63,687 nucleotides of DNA from Mycobacterium simiae (GTDB taxonomy: Bacteria > Actinomycetota > Actinomycetes > Mycobacteriales > Mycobacteriaceae), in NCBI RefSeq assembly GCF_008370645.1, contig NZ_VTZN01000006.1, positions 1-63,687 of the forward strand, written 5' to 3'. The notes beneath the pieces were generated by a model. The model saw only the letters and a list, made by a program, of their open reading frames with translations. It searched no databases and was not told the DNA's origin. Positions 44,309 through 55,833 of this stretch are shown piece after piece; position 1 is the stretch's first letter; each line of letters starts with the position of its first letter. The translations under genes and the position numbers were made by a program.

Positions 44309-45334
44309 TCAAACCGCGGGACAGTAGTGCGCGGGGTTGTCGCGTTCGTCCAGTGGGGGCAGGTTGCGCGCCGGAGTGTGCACCAGCGGGGTCTCCCGCG
44401 GGATACGCCCGTGCGCACGGTCCCACCCGGCCCGGGCGCGCGGGTGCTTGCGGTATCGGCGCGGCACCACGGCAAACACGAGACGAATGACGTTGCCGAA
44501 GCGGCGGTGCAGCCACTCGTCCCGGCGCGACCACTGGTAACCCATCAGCTCTCGGACCGGCGGATCATAGAGGCCGACCGTGAGCCAGACGAAGAACGGG
44601 GCCAATAGCTTGCGCTGCGCGGCCCACAACCTATCTGGAATCCATTGGGCAAATGGAGGTTTCGGTAGTTGCGTCAAATCCAGCACAGCGCGGGCCGCGA
44701 AATTGTTTTCCAGCACGTTGCGGCACATGTGATCCCAGTAAGCCTGAAACTCCTCCCAGGATGCCGGGACAGGCCGCATGCTCATGCCGTACATCCGATA
44801 CCACGCGACGTGCTCGTCGAAGAGTTGCCGTTTCTGCGCGTCGGTCAAGCCACCACAAAACCGCTCGGCGACGTGCAACGTCCCGACAAAGAACGTGGCA
44901 TGCGCCCAGTAGAAAACATCCGGGTTCAGCGCGTGATAACGACGCCCCTGTGCGTCGACCCCCTTGATGTCCACGTGATAGTCGCGTACCTCGGCGCCGG
45001 TGCTTGCGGCCCGCTCACCGTCGAAGACAACGCCGGCGATGGGGTACAGCGAGCGCAGCAGCCTCGGCCAACGCTCCCGAAAGAAAGTCGAGTGCTCTTC
45101 GACCGCCGCACCCAGTTGGGGGTGCATGTTTTGCATCGATCCCGCCCACGGTCCCTGCAACATGCCGCGCCAATCACCGAAATACCGCCACGTCAGGGAA
45201 TCCGGACCGAGCGGCTCGGGCGGTGCTCGATAGCCCAGCGGCGAAACCGGACAGCCGCTGGCCACCTCGGTGCGGCCAGGAGGCCACACCTCAGTGCTGG
45301 TCATGGGGCACGAAGCAGACGTATCTTGAGTCAC
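44309..45334 (-). CDS. DUF2236/MpaB-like oxygenase, Rv0826-like
   Basis: The protein (341 residues from the GTG at 45334) matches the DUF2236 family, whose latex-clearing relatives bind heme b. Typical blocks are YFGDWRGMLQGPWAGSMQNM, NPDVFYWAHATFFVGTLHVA and YQWSRRDEWLHRRFG. The frame is open to 45424, but that start would overlap the divergent TetR gene, so a shorter start is chosen and remains uncertain. No export signal is clear. Function unknown; oxidation of a lipid or isoprenoid is possible. Confidence 0.8.
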   Translation of the reverse strand: MTQDTSASCPMTSTEVWPPGRTEVASGCPVSPLGYRAPPEPLGPDSLTWRYFGDWRGMLQGPWAGSMQNMHPQLGAAVEEHSTFFRERWPRLLRSLYPIAGVVFDGERAASTGAEVRDYHVDIKGVDAQGRRYHALNPDVFYWAHATFFVGTLHVAERFCGGLTDAQKRQLFDEHVAWYRMYGMSMRPVPASWEEFQAYWDHMCRNVLENNFAARAVLDLTQLPKPPFAQWIPDRLWAAQRKLLAPFFVWLTVGLYDPPVRELMGYQWSRRDEWLHRRFGNVIRLVFAVVPRRYRKHPRARAGWDRAHGRIPRETPLVHTPARNLPPLDERDNPAHYCPAV

Positions 45335-45409
45335 TGGTGCTTTCCCGGCAGCTAGGGCGACGTCAGCAATTCTGACTACACGCGTTGTCACTTTGAGCTT
45401 AGGAGCGAT

Positions 45410-46051
45410 GTGCAGGCCGGTCAAAAAAGGGGTCGCTGGATCGGCGTCCCACTAGAAGATCGCCACGCCGTACGTCGGGACCATCTCATCGCCGCCGGAG
45501 TGCAGTTACTCGGCGCGGAGAACGGAACGGCGTTGACCGTGCGCGCGGTCTGCCGCAAGGCCGCACTCACCGAGCGCTACTTCTACGAAAGCTTCACTGA
45601 CCGGGACCATTTCGTGCGCGCGGTATATGACGACGTGTGTACCCGGGCGATGCAGACGCTCATGTCGGCTCACACTCCCCGCGAGGCCGTCGAACGATTC
45701 GTCGCGCTGATGGTCGACGACCCGGTGCGCGGGCGCGTGCTACTCCTGGCACCAACGGTCGAACCGGTGTTGACCCGATCCGGCGCCGAGTGGATGCCCA
45801 GTTTCATCGAACTGCTGCAGCAGAAGTTGTCCCGAATAGCCGACCCGGTGCTGCAAAAACTAGTCGCCACCAGCTTGATCGGAGCCCTGACCGGCCTGTT
45901 CACCGCGTACTTGAATGGGCAGCTAGGAGCCACCCGCAAGCAATTCATCGACTACTGCGTCGACATGCTGCTCAGCACGGCCGCCACCTACGTGCCACAC
46001 CGCGAAGCGCGCGAGCCCCAGCAGCCGGTTGCGGCCGGGCCGCACGATTGA
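45410..46051 (+). CDS. TetR-family regulator, Rv0825c-like
   Basis: AGGAG ends 4 bases before the GTG at 45410. The 213-residue protein has a TetR HTH (LTVRAVCRKAALTERYFYES, about residues 40-65) and a helical C-terminal ligand domain with a YxxxxxGQLGATRKQFIDYC tail. It is divergent from the DUF2236 gene and upstream of desA1. It may govern one or both. The length equals what I recall for Rv0825c. Confidence 0.9.
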   Translation: MQAGQKRGRWIGVPLEDRHAVRRDHLIAAGVQLLGAENGTALTVRAVCRKAALTERYFYESFTDRDHFVRAVYDDVCTRAMQTLMSAHTPREAVERFVALMVDDPVRGRVLLLAPTVEPVLTRSGAEWMPSFIELLQQKLSRIADPVLQKLVATSLIGALTGLFTAYLNGQLGATRKQFIDYCVDMLLSTAATYVPHREAREPQQPVAAGPHD

Positions 46052-46114
46052 CGTTGCCCCAACTTTAGGCAGTCAAAAGCCAGCGCGCCGTGCGCAAACT
46101 TGTTGATACCGAGG

Positions 46115-46160
46115 GACACAGATATATTGACTGCAACTATTAGACACAGATACTGGAGGG
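46115..46160 (+). promoter_or_regulatory. desA1 promoter region with a 10-bp direct repeat
   Basis: GACACAGATA occurs at 46115 and again at 46143. TTGACT at 46127 lies between them and could be a -35, with GATACT at 46149 as a -10. GGAGGG at 46155 is the ribosome site for the ATG at 46165. The repeat probably binds a regulator of desaturase expression. Confidence 0.5.
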
Positions 46161-46164
46161 TGCC

Positions 46165-47181
46165 ATGTCAGCCCTGCTGACGGACCTACAGCTGTTGCAC
46201 GAACTTGAACCGGTCGTTGAGAAATACCTCAACCGCCACATCAGCATGCATAAGGACTGGAACCCGCACGACTACATCCCTTGGTCGGACGGAAAGAACT
46301 TCTACGCCCTCGGCGGCCAGGATTGGGACCCCGAGCAGAGCAAGCTTTCCGACGTCGCCCAGGTCGCGATGGTGCAAAACCTGGTCACCGAGGACAACCT
46401 GCCGTCGTATCACCGCGAGATCGCGATGAACATGGGCATGGACGGCGCCTGGGGTCAGTGGGTCAACCGCTGGACCGCCGAGGAGAACCGGCACGGCATC
46501 GCGTTGCGCGACTACCTGGTGGTAACCCGATCTGTTGACCCCGTGGAGCTGGAGAAGCTTCGTCTGGAAGTGGTCAACCGGGGTTTCAGCCCGGGCCAGA
46601 ACCATCAGGGCGAGTACTTCGCCGAAAGCGTGACCGACTCGGTCATCTACGTGAGTTTCCAGGAGCTGGCAACCCGGGTTTCGCACCGCAACACCGGCAA
46701 GGCCTGCAACGAGAGCGTGGCCGACCAGCTTATGGCCAAGATCTCGGCCGACGAGAACCTACACATGATCTTCTACCGCGACGTCAGCGAGGCCGCGTTT
46801 GACCTCGCACCCAACCAGGCGATGAAGTCGCTGCATCTGATTCTGCGGCACTTCAAGATGCCCGGCTTCCTGGTTCCCGAATTCCGCCGCAAGGCCGTAA
46901 TCATCGCCGTCGGCGGCGTGTATGACATCCGCATCCACCTCGACGAGGTCGTCAAGCCAGTGCTGAAGAAATGGCGCATTTTCGAGCGCGAGGATTTCAC
47001 CGGCGAGGCAGCCTGGATGCGCGACGACCTCGCCGTCCTGATGGAGGAGCTCGAAGCCGAGTGCGACAAGTTCGAGGAGTCCAAGCAGCGCTACCTGCAG
47101 CGCCAGGCCCGCATGGCGGACCGGATGACAGCCCGTAAGGTGCTCAGCACCAAGGGCACGTTGAAGATGACCGGGCGGTAG
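46165..47181 (+). CDS. desA1: Acyl-ACP desaturase DesA1
   Basis: The 338-residue protein is a soluble di-iron desaturase of the plant stearoyl-ACP type. Two ligand motifs are present: EENRHG (about residue 107-112) and DENLHM (about 194-199), each supplying glutamate/aspartate and histidine. In mycobacteria DesA1 introduces the double bond in meromycolate precursors and is essential. The length equals the M. tuberculosis protein. The dus-like gene begins 6 bp after its stop. Confidence 0.95.
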   Translation: MSALLTDLQLLHELEPVVEKYLNRHISMHKDWNPHDYIPWSDGKNFYALGGQDWDPEQSKLSDVAQVAMVQNLVTEDNLPSYHREIAMNMGMDGAWGQWVNRWTAEENRHGIALRDYLVVTRSVDPVELEKLRLEVVNRGFSPGQNHQGEYFAESVTDSVIYVSFQELATRVSHRNTGKACNESVADQLMAKISADENLHMIFYRDVSEAAFDLAPNQAMKSLHLILRHFKMPGFLVPEFRRKAVIIAVGGVYDIRIHLDEVVKPVLKKWRIFEREDFTGEAAWMRDDLAVLMEELEAECDKFEESKQRYLQRQARMADRMTARKVLSTKGTLKMTGR

Positions 47182-47187
47182 TGGTCG

Positions 47188-48321
47188 TTGCGCATCGGCC
47201 CGATCGAGCTCGCCAGCCCGGTTGTGCTGGCTCCGATGGCCGGTGTGACGAACGTCGCGTTCCGAACCCTGTGTCGTGAATTAGAGCAATCCAAGGTCGG
47301 CACGGTCAGCGGACTATACGTCTGCGAAATGGTGACCGCACGCGCACTCGTCGAGCGCCATCCGGTCACCATGCACATGACGACGTTTGCCGCAGCCGAG
47401 TCGCCGCGCTCGCTGCAGCTCTACACCGTCGACCCTGACACCACCTACCTGGCCGCGCGGATGATCGCCGACGCAGGTCTAGCCGATCACATCGACATGA
47501 ATTTCGGCTGCCCGGTACCCAAGGTGACCAAGCGCGGCGGCGGGGCGGCCCTGCCGTACAAGCGTCGGCTGTTCGGCCAGATCGTTGCCGCGGCCGTGCG
47601 CGGCACCGAAGACACCGACATTCCGGTGACAGTCAAGTTCCGGATCGGCATCGACGCCACCCATCCCACCCATCTGGATGCCGGCCGCATCGCCGAGGCC
47701 GAAGGCGCCGCCGCGATCGCGCTGCACGCCCGCACGGCGGCGCAGCGCTATTCCGGCTGCGCCGATTGGGAGCAGATCGCCACGCTCAAGCGCCACGTCA
47801 CGACGATTCCGGTACTCGGCAACGGCGACATCTACGACGCCAGTGACGCACTGGCCATGATGGCCACCACCGGGTGCGACGGGGTTGTCATCGGCCGCGG
47901 GTGTCTGGGGCGGCCATGGCTATTTGCCGAGCTGTCGGCCGCCTTTACCGACAGCCCGGCGCCCACCCCGCCCACGCTCGGCGAGGTCTGCGACATCATT
48001 CGCCGGCACGGCGAACTGTTGGCAGCCCATTTCGGCGAAGACAAGGGCATGCGGGATATCCGTAAGCACATCGCCTGGTACCTGCATGGTTTCCCGGCTG
48101 GATCCGAGCTGCGACGAGCATTAGCGCTGGTCACCACATTGAAACAACTTGATGAGCTGCTGGGCCGGCTGGACCGCAGTATCCCGTTCCCCCACGCGGG
48201 CAATGGCCCGCGCGGTCGGCAGGGTTCACCCGCGCGAGTGGCGCTTCCCGAAGGATGGCTGGACGACCCCGACGACTGCCAGGTGCCGCACGGCGCGGAC
48301 ATCGCGCATTCTGGTGGTTGA
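47188..48321 (+). CDS. dus: tRNA-dihydrouridine synthase
   Basis: The 377-residue flavoenzyme has the Dus pattern: VVLAPMAGVTNVAFR at the start, HIDMNFGCPVPKVTKRGGGA with the catalytic cysteine in NFGCP, VTVKFRIG, and ALHARTAAQRYSG. GNGDIYD and GVVIGRGCLGRPWLF for FMN phosphate binding follow. The TTG at 47188 is the only start, since a stop lies three codons upstream in frame. It reduces uridines in the tRNA D-loop. A C-terminal tail of about 40 residues lies outside the conserved fold. Confidence 0.92.
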   Translation: MRIGPIELASPVVLAPMAGVTNVAFRTLCRELEQSKVGTVSGLYVCEMVTARALVERHPVTMHMTTFAAAESPRSLQLYTVDPDTTYLAARMIADAGLADHIDMNFGCPVPKVTKRGGGAALPYKRRLFGQIVAAAVRGTEDTDIPVTVKFRIGIDATHPTHLDAGRIAEAEGAAAIALHARTAAQRYSGCADWEQIATLKRHVTTIPVLGNGDIYDASDALAMMATTGCDGVVIGRGCLGRPWLFAELSAAFTDSPAPTPPTLGEVCDIIRRHGELLAAHFGEDKGMRDIRKHIAWYLHGFPAGSELRRALALVTTLKQLDELLGRLDRSIPFPHAGNGPRGRQGSPARVALPEGWLDDPDDCQVPHGADIAHSGG

Positions 48322-48469
48322 ACCGAGACGTTCTTGAAATCGCGTCTCCGCCGATAAGTAAGTACGATGTGGGCCTTACTGCACTGCGCGGCGCTGACCT
48401 TTGCTGCGCTGCGCTGATGTGCGCGCGGGCAGCTGACGCCCGGATCAAACCTACGGAGGCCGGTAGGAC

Positions 48470-50590
48470 ATGAGTGACGGCGACAAAGACGCCACTCATC
48501 GGCGCGCGTCCGACATAGGCAGCGACGATCAACGGCCTACCGTTGACGTGCCACCGGCGCTAGGCGCCGCGCCGTCGACTGACGATGGGCTGCTCGGATG
48601 GTCACGTGGTCCATCCCGCGGCGACCTGACGGCAGCCCGCAGAACCGATGATGGCACCGACGACACCGACCGCCCCGTGCGCGTCGGCTGTCACGTTAAC
48701 GGCGGTGTCAGCGTCGCCGACCTCATCGCCAAACTGGGCGCTCCCGCGCCCGCCCATCCCGCACAACACCACAGCGCGCCGGAGCCCGCCTCCGACCACC
48801 ACCTCGAAGTCCCCGACGACGCCGAGGACCTGCTGGACACCGAGGTCATCGCTACGCCGGCCTACGCGTTAGAGCTTCTCTCGGAAATTCCCGACCTTGG
48901 GTCAGGCTACGGGCAACCCGACAGCGAGTCAGCTGCGCCGAAGCAGATGCAGCGCCAGCCGCGCCGGAAGGCATCAACCCCTACAGCGTTCAAGGCCCCT
49001 AAGGCCCCCAAACAGGCCCGGAAATCAGGCCGACGCCCGATGTTACTGGCCGGGCGGTCACTGGCGGCACTATTTGCGGTGCTGGCGCTGACCCTGACCG
49101 GCGCGGCGTGGCAGTGGAGCGCATCCAAGAACGACCGGCTGAACACGGTAAGTGCACTCGACCCGCAATCGGGTGACATCGTCGACCCCACCGCGCAGTA
49201 CGGCGACGAAAATTTTCTGCTCGTCGGCATGGACTCGCGCGCGGGCGCCAACGCCGACATCGGAGCCGGCGACACCGCGGATGCCGGCGGCGCACGTTCG
49301 GACACGGTGATGCTGGTCAACATCCCGGCGAGCCGCAAACGGGTGGTCGCAGTGTCGTTTCCCCGCGACCTGGCGATCACTCCGATCCAGTGCGAGGCCT
49401 GGAACCCCGACACCGGCAAGTACGGGCCTATCTACGACGAGAAGAGGGGGACGTGGGGTTCTCGGATGGTCTACACCGAGACCAAGCTGAACTCGGCGTT
49501 TTCCTTCGGGGGCCCGAAATGTCTGGTCAAGGTGATCCAGAAATTGTCCGGGCTGAGCATCAACCGGTTCATCGCCGTCGACTTCGTCGGCTTCGCGCGG
49601 ATGGTCGAGGCCCTCGGCGGCGTCGAGGTATGCACCACCACGCCGCTACGCGACTACGAACTGGGCACGGTGCTGGCTCACACCGGACGCCAGGTCATCG
49701 ACGGGCAAACCGCGCTCAACTACGTGCGAGCCCGGCAGGTCACCACCGAAAGCAATGGTGACTACGGCCGCATCAAACGCCAGCAATTGTTCTTGTCCTC
49801 GCTGCTGCGGTCGTTGATCTCCGCAGACACGTTGTTGAATCTGAACAAGCTGAACAACGTCGTCAACATGTTCATCGGGAACAGCTACGTGGACAACGTC
49901 AAAACCAAAGATTTGGTCCAACTCGGCCAATCGCTGCAGCATATGGCGGCCGGCCACGTCACATTCGTCACCGTGCCCACCGGCGTAACCGACCAGAACG
50001 GCGACGAGCCGCCCCGAACGACCGACATGAAGGCACTCTTTTCGGCCATCATCAACGACGACCCGCTGCCACTGGAGAACGACCAGAACGCTCAGACTCT
50101 GGGGAACACCCCTACGACGGCGCCATCCACGACCAAGAAGGCGCCCCCAGCCAACCCAACCAGCGATGTCCAGCACGAGCAGGTGATCACCACCTCGCCG
50201 CAGGAGGTCACAGTCCAGGTCTCCAATGGGACCAGCACCACCGGTCTGGCCAACACCGCCGCCAGTCAGCTGACGCGAAACGGCTTCAACGTGATGACGC
50301 CGGACGACTACCCTAATGCGTTACCGACCACGACGGTGTTCTTTTCCCCCGGCAATGAACAAGCCGCCGCCACCGTTGCCACAGCGTTCGGCACCTCACG
50401 AGTCGAGCGGGTCACCGGGATCGGACACGTGGTTCAGGTGGTCATTGGCCCAGACTTCCGTGCGGTAACCGCTCCCCCGCCCAGCGGATCCTCGGTAAAC
50501 ATGCAAATCAGCCGCAACTCCACGACCCCGCCGACCAAGCTGCCTGAGGACCTGACGGTCACCAACGCTGCCGACACCACCTGCGAGTAG
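48470..50590 (+). CDS. LytR-CpsA-Psr family protein, Rv0822c-like
   Basis: The 706-residue protein has a long disordered cytosolic N-terminus (1-190), then a membrane helix at about 200-220. The LCP domain follows (240-500), with NFLLVGMDSR, SDTVMLVNIP, VSFPRDLAI and NYVRARQ. A LytR_C domain (about 570-670) starts at VTVQVSNGTS. LCP enzymes attach arabinogalactan to peptidoglycan from lipid-linked precursors. This paralogue is one of several in mycobacteria and its exact substrate is not fixed. Confidence 0.92.
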   Translation: MSDGDKDATHRRASDIGSDDQRPTVDVPPALGAAPSTDDGLLGWSRGPSRGDLTAARRTDDGTDDTDRPVRVGCHVNGGVSVADLIAKLGAPAPAHPAQHHSAPEPASDHHLEVPDDAEDLLDTEVIATPAYALELLSEIPDLGSGYGQPDSESAAPKQMQRQPRRKASTPTAFKAPKAPKQARKSGRRPMLLAGRSLAALFAVLALTLTGAAWQWSASKNDRLNTVSALDPQSGDIVDPTAQYGDENFLLVGMDSRAGANADIGAGDTADAGGARSDTVMLVNIPASRKRVVAVSFPRDLAITPIQCEAWNPDTGKYGPIYDEKRGTWGSRMVYTETKLNSAFSFGGPKCLVKVIQKLSGLSINRFIAVDFVGFARMVEALGGVEVCTTTPLRDYELGTVLAHTGRQVIDGQTALNYVRARQVTTESNGDYGRIKRQQLFLSSLLRSLISADTLLNLNKLNNVVNMFIGNSYVDNVKTKDLVQLGQSLQHMAAGHVTFVTVPTGVTDQNGDEPPRTTDMKALFSAIINDDPLPLENDQNAQTLGNTPTTAPSTTKKAPPANPTSDVQHEQVITTSPQEVTVQVSNGTSTTGLANTAASQLTRNGFNVMTPDDYPNALPTTTVFFSPGNEQAAATVATAFGTSRVERVTGIGHVVQVVIGPDFRAVTAPPPSGSSVNMQISRNSTTPPTKLPEDLTVTNAADTTCE

Positions 50591-50646
50591 GGGCTTCAGG
50601 CAACGCTTGCCGGCGTATCCAGCACCGAGAACGTAAGCTATAGCAC

Positions 50647-51315
50647 ATGCGCACCGCCTACCATGGCCAACTTTCGGAATTATCCGAGCGGCTTGGTGAG
50701 ATGTGCGGACTGGCAGGCATTGCCATGGAGCGGGCCACCCAGGCCCTGCTGCAGGCCGACTTGGTGCTGGCCGAAGAGGTGATCTCCGACCACGAGAAAA
50801 TCGCGACGATGAGTGCCCGGGCCGAGGAGAGCGCGTTCGTTCTGCTGGCGCTGCAGGCGCCGGTCGCCGGTGACCTGAGATCGATTGTGAGCGCTATCCA
50901 GATGGTCGCGGATATCGACCGGATGGGTGCGCTGGCCCTGCACGTCGCCAAGATCGCCCGGCGCCGGCATCCGCAGCATGCCTTGCCGGAAGAAGTCAAT
51001 GGATATTTTGCCGAAATGGGCAGAGTCGCAGTCGAATTGGGCAACAGCGCGCAGGAAGTTGTGTTGTCCCGCGACCCGGAGAAAGCCGCCCGGATCCGCG
51101 AGGAAGACGACGCGATGGACGATCTGCACCGACACTTGTTCTCGGTGCTGATGGACCGTGAGTGGAAGCACGGGGTGGCAGCCGCGGTCGACGTGACGCT
51201 GCTAGGCCGCTTCTACGAACGCTTCGCCGACCACGCCGTCGAGGTGGCACGGCGCGTAATCTTTCAGGCGACCGGGAGGTTCCCGGACGACGATACAACG
51301 CCACAGTCGCGATAG
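50647..51315 (+). CDS. phoY2: PhoU-family phosphate regulator PhoY2
   Basis: The 222-residue protein has two PhoU helical repeats with the acidic signatures [17 protein letters not shown] and [12 protein letters not shown]. PhoY proteins link the Pst phosphate transporter to the SenX3-RegX3 two-component system and affect persistence. It converges on phoT with 3 bp between stops, keeping the phosphate genes together even though most of the pst operon here has decayed. Confidence 0.92.
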   Translation: MRTAYHGQLSELSERLGEMCGLAGIAMERATQALLQADLVLAEEVISDHEKIATMSARAEESAFVLLALQAPVAGDLRSIVSAIQMVADIDRMGALALHVAKIARRRHPQHALPEEVNGYFAEMGRVAVELGNSAQEVVLSRDPEKAARIREEDDAMDDLHRHLFSVLMDREWKHGVAAAVDVTLLGRFYERFADHAVEVARRVIFQATGRFPDDDTTPQSR

Positions 51316-51318
51316 CGG

Positions 51319-52095
51319 TTAGCCAAAGCGACCGGAGATATAGTCCTCGGTGGCCTTCTCGGTCGGATTAGAAAAGATCTTCTCGGTGTCGTCGATCTCG
51401 ATCAGGCGGCCCGGCTTGCCCACCGATTCCAGGTTGAAGAACGCCGTCTGATCGCTCACCCGCGCGGCCTGCTGCATGTTGTGGGTGACGATGACGATGG
51501 TGTAGTCCTGCTTCAATTCGCTGATCAGATCCTCGATCGCCATCGTAGAAATGGGATCCAGCGCCGAGCACGGCTCGTCCATCAGCAACACGTCGGGTTG
51601 CACCGCGATGGCCCGCGCGATACACAACCGCTGCTGCTGCCCACCGGATAATCCGCCGCCGGGCTTGTCTAACCTGTCTTTGACCTCATCCCACAGGTTG
51701 GCACCCCGCAGCGAGTATTCGGCGGTTTCGTCGAGCGTCTTGCGGTTGCGCACGCCCTGCAACTTCAGCCCGGCGACCACGTTGTCTCGAATCGACATCG
51801 CGGGAAACGGGTTAGGCCGCTGGAAAACCATTCCGATTGCCCGGCGCACCCCGACCGGGTCGATGCCGGGGCCGTAAATGTTTTCGTCGTCAAGCAGGAC
51901 GGTGCCCTCGACCCGGCCACCGGGCACCACCTCGTGCATCCGGTTCAACGTACGCAGCACCGTGGTCTTGCCACAGCCCGAGGGACCGATGAATGCCGTC
52001 ACGCTGCGGGGCAGGATAGACAAACAGACATCAGCGACGGCATGAAACACACCGTAGTAGATGTTGACGTCCTTGAGGTCTAACCGCTTAGCCAC
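51319..52095 (-). CDS. phoT: Phosphate ABC transporter ATPase PhoT (PstB type)
   Basis: The 258-residue ATPase carries Walker [10 protein letters not shown], the Q-loop in [10 protein letters not shown], the signature LSGGQQQR, Walker [14 protein letters not shown] and the H-loop in [13 protein letters not shown]. It energises phosphate import with PstC and PstA. The start is GTG, 9 bp after the end of a ruined pstA. Since pstS, pstC and pstA are not intact here, it must serve permeases encoded elsewhere. Confidence 0.95.
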   Translation of the reverse strand: MAKRLDLKDVNIYYGVFHAVADVCLSILPRSVTAFIGPSGCGKTTVLRTLNRMHEVVPGGRVEGTVLLDDENIYGPGIDPVGVRRAIGMVFQRPNPFPAMSIRDNVVAGLKLQGVRNRKTLDETAEYSLRGANLWDEVKDRLDKPGGGLSGGQQQRLCIARAIAVQPDVLLMDEPCSALDPISTMAIEDLISELKQDYTIVIVTHNMQQAARVSDQTAFFNLESVGKPGRLIEIDDTEKIFSNPTEKATEDYISGRFG

Positions 52096-52104
52096 TTCGT
52101 GCTC

Positions 52105-52850
52105 CTACGACTTCCTGGGGACGACGATCCTGGCGACTACTCCGGCGCCGATATTGATCATCACCACTATCAAGATCAGTGTCGACCCGGTCGATGCCGG
52201 CACTTGAACGTTGTCCGGTCATACATCATGCCGGCAAGCGAGCCCATGAACTCGCTGAGTACGGTGAAGTTCATCGTTTGTGCATAACCAAGTATCCGCA
52301 GCGGGGTGTCTCGCCCGCACCCATGAAGTAAACGAGTCCGCGCAGAAAGCTGTTCCCGCCAGCCCGGCAACCCGTCCGCCGCGTTCTGATGCTGGAAGAT
52401 CGCGACGCCCCGGGCCCGCCCGCATCGCCAAGCCCAGAGCGAAACCGCCACACACGGTCACCGTCATCAAATCGAGCACCCCGTAAAGCAGTCGTCGAAA
52501 TATCTTGTCTCGCAGCCGCTTCAGCCTCTTCGTCGACTCAGTCAGTGTTTCGACGGCCAGCTGGTCAGTCCAGGGCGTTGATAGCGGCGACCGGGCGCTC
52601 CTTGACTCTATACTGGGTCGTCCCAAGTCCGGATCAAGCCGCTGAAGATCTTTGCCAACGCATCGGCATCGAGGACCAATTTTTTCGACGGCAAGCAGGT
52701 TGTACACCAACGCAATTGGCCCGAAAACCAGTGGCAGGCCCCAAGCTGGATTCCCGTTGCAGCGGTCAGCGGCGGCCCGATTTGTTCGGCGACCTGAGGC
52801 GAGTCCGACCCGGCGACGTCAACCCGGCCTGCGATGAGCTGCTCGCAACC
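52105..52850 (-). pseudogene. Remnants of pstS and pstA
   Basis: On the minus strand, 52600-52850 holds the pieces QLIAGRVDVAGSDSPQVAEQ, LPLVFGPIALVYNLLAVEK and LVLDADALAKIFSGLIRTWD of a PstS phosphate-binding protein. An A-run frameshift separates the last two. From about 52330 to 52105 come PstA pieces: LGYAQTMNFTVLSEFMGSLA, GMMYD, and the final STGSTLILIVVMINIGAGVV with its stop. Nothing of pstC is clear. The order mshD-pstS-(pstC)-pstA-phoT is ancestral in fast growers. Confidence 0.85.
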
Positions 52851-52851
52851 G

Positions 52852-54533
<1,682 letters not shown>

Positions 54534-54774
54534 TTGAGCCCCTCCAGCTTCGTGGGAAAGGCATCTCCCAGATTCATCGCGACAGGTGACGCTAGCGGCC
54601 AGGTCATCTAACGATAACGTGCCACCAGATGCTGCGCGCCACGACGAGACAGTACGACAGCGGCCTGACGTAATTTGTCGCTACCGGGAAGCGCGTTGTC
54701 AAGTGGGCGGCAAGCGGGCGGGGCGAACACCGGAGTCAAAGCACGCTGCCCGAAACCGACGAGTACGCCACAAT

Positions 54775-55587
54775 ATGCGGGTGCGCAAGGTGCTGATCGG
54801 AGTCACCGCAACAGTGATCGTGCTGGCCGTCGTCGTCCTCGGTGCCGTCGGCGTCGACTTCGGTGCCAGTATTTACGCCGAATACCGGCTTTCGACCAGC
54901 GTCCGCAAAGCAGCGAACTTGGGATCCGACCCGTTCGTCGCGATCCTCGGATTCCCGTTCATTTCGCAAGCGATGCGGGATCGATACGGCGAGCTGGAAA
55001 TCAAGGCGTACGCCGTAGCGCATTCGACTGTCGGCAAAGCCACCTTGGAGGCCACCATGCACTCCGTGGACCTGTCCCGAGCTTCCTGGCTGATACCACC
55101 CGACGCGCGGTTGGCGGTGCACGAACTGGAGAGCCGCATCATCATCGACTCTATGCACCTGGGCCGCTACCTGGGAATCAGCGATCTGATGGTGCAAGCA
55201 CCTCCTCAGGAGAGCAATGATGCCACCGGCGGCACCACCGAGTCGGGAATATCGGGCAATCACGGGCTGATTTTCAGCGGAACGCCGAAATCGGCGAACT
55301 TCGATCGCCGGGTCAGCGTGTCGGTCGACCTGTCCATCGATCCCGCAGACGCTGCCACCTTGGTAATCACCCCGACACATGTCGTAACCGGCCCGGACAC
55401 TGCGGACCAGGCCGTTCCGCAGGACAAACGGGACGCGGTGCTGCACGCTTTCTACGGCAGGCTGGCCAACCAGAAGTTGCCGTTCGCGGTGGCGCCTAAC
55501 ACCGTGGGTGCCCGCGGTTCGGACGTCATCATTGAAGGCATCACCTATGACGTGACCGTCTCCCTTCCTGGGTTCAAGCAGTCATGA
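54775..55587 (+). CDS. lmeA: LmeA-like DUF2993 protein
   Basis: The 270-residue protein has an N-terminal membrane anchor/signal (LIGVTATVIVLAVVVLGAVG) and a DUF2993 domain with SDPFVAILGFPFISQAM and LEATMHSVDLSRASW. The mycobacterial counterpart (Rv0817c) is needed for elongation of the mannan backbone of lipomannan and lipoarabinomannan in the periplasm. The ATG at 54775 gives the same length as that protein. It is divergent from glnR. Confidence 0.9.
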   Translation: MRVRKVLIGVTATVIVLAVVVLGAVGVDFGASIYAEYRLSTSVRKAANLGSDPFVAILGFPFISQAMRDRYGELEIKAYAVAHSTVGKATLEATMHSVDLSRASWLIPPDARLAVHELESRIIIDSMHLGRYLGISDLMVQAPPQESNDATGGTTESGISGNHGLIFSGTPKSANFDRRVSVSVDLSIDPADAATLVITPTHVVTGPDTADQAVPQDKRDAVLHAFYGRLANQKLPFAVAPNTVGARGSDVIIEGITYDVTVSLPGFKQS

Positions 55588-55644
55588 GTAAGCGCGGTCA
55601 CCAGTGTTGGCTTGATCACTCTGTCATTGGGTAAGCTGACCGAC

Positions 55645-55734
55645 GTGCCAGCCCGCCTAGAGCTCAAGCTCATCAAGCGTCGCGCAGTCGATCTGTGCCG
55701 CATCGCGGGCTGTTGCTGTTGCTGTAGCTGCTGA
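55645..55734 (+). CDS. Poly-cysteine leader peptide, cysteine-responsive attenuator
   Basis: A 29-residue leaderless frame begins at GTG 55645 and ends AGCCCCCSC. A -10-like TAAGCT (55632-55637) lies 7 bases upstream of the start codon, so the transcript probably begins with GTG. Such leaderless poly-cysteine peptides before cysA2 operons in mycobacteria are known to couple cysteine supply to downstream expression: ribosomes stalled on the Cys run change RNA pairing. The DUF4395-cysA2-sseC2 genes follow on the same strand. Confidence 0.9.
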   Translation: MPARLELKLIKRRAVDLCRIAGCCCCCSC

Positions 55735-55833
55735 GTAGCCGCACCGTCCGCGGCACTCGGAGCCTCGGAGGCCACCGTGGCGTATCCACTATTTCCGTGC
55801 AACAGGCGTACCTAGACAAGCTAGGAGTGATTC

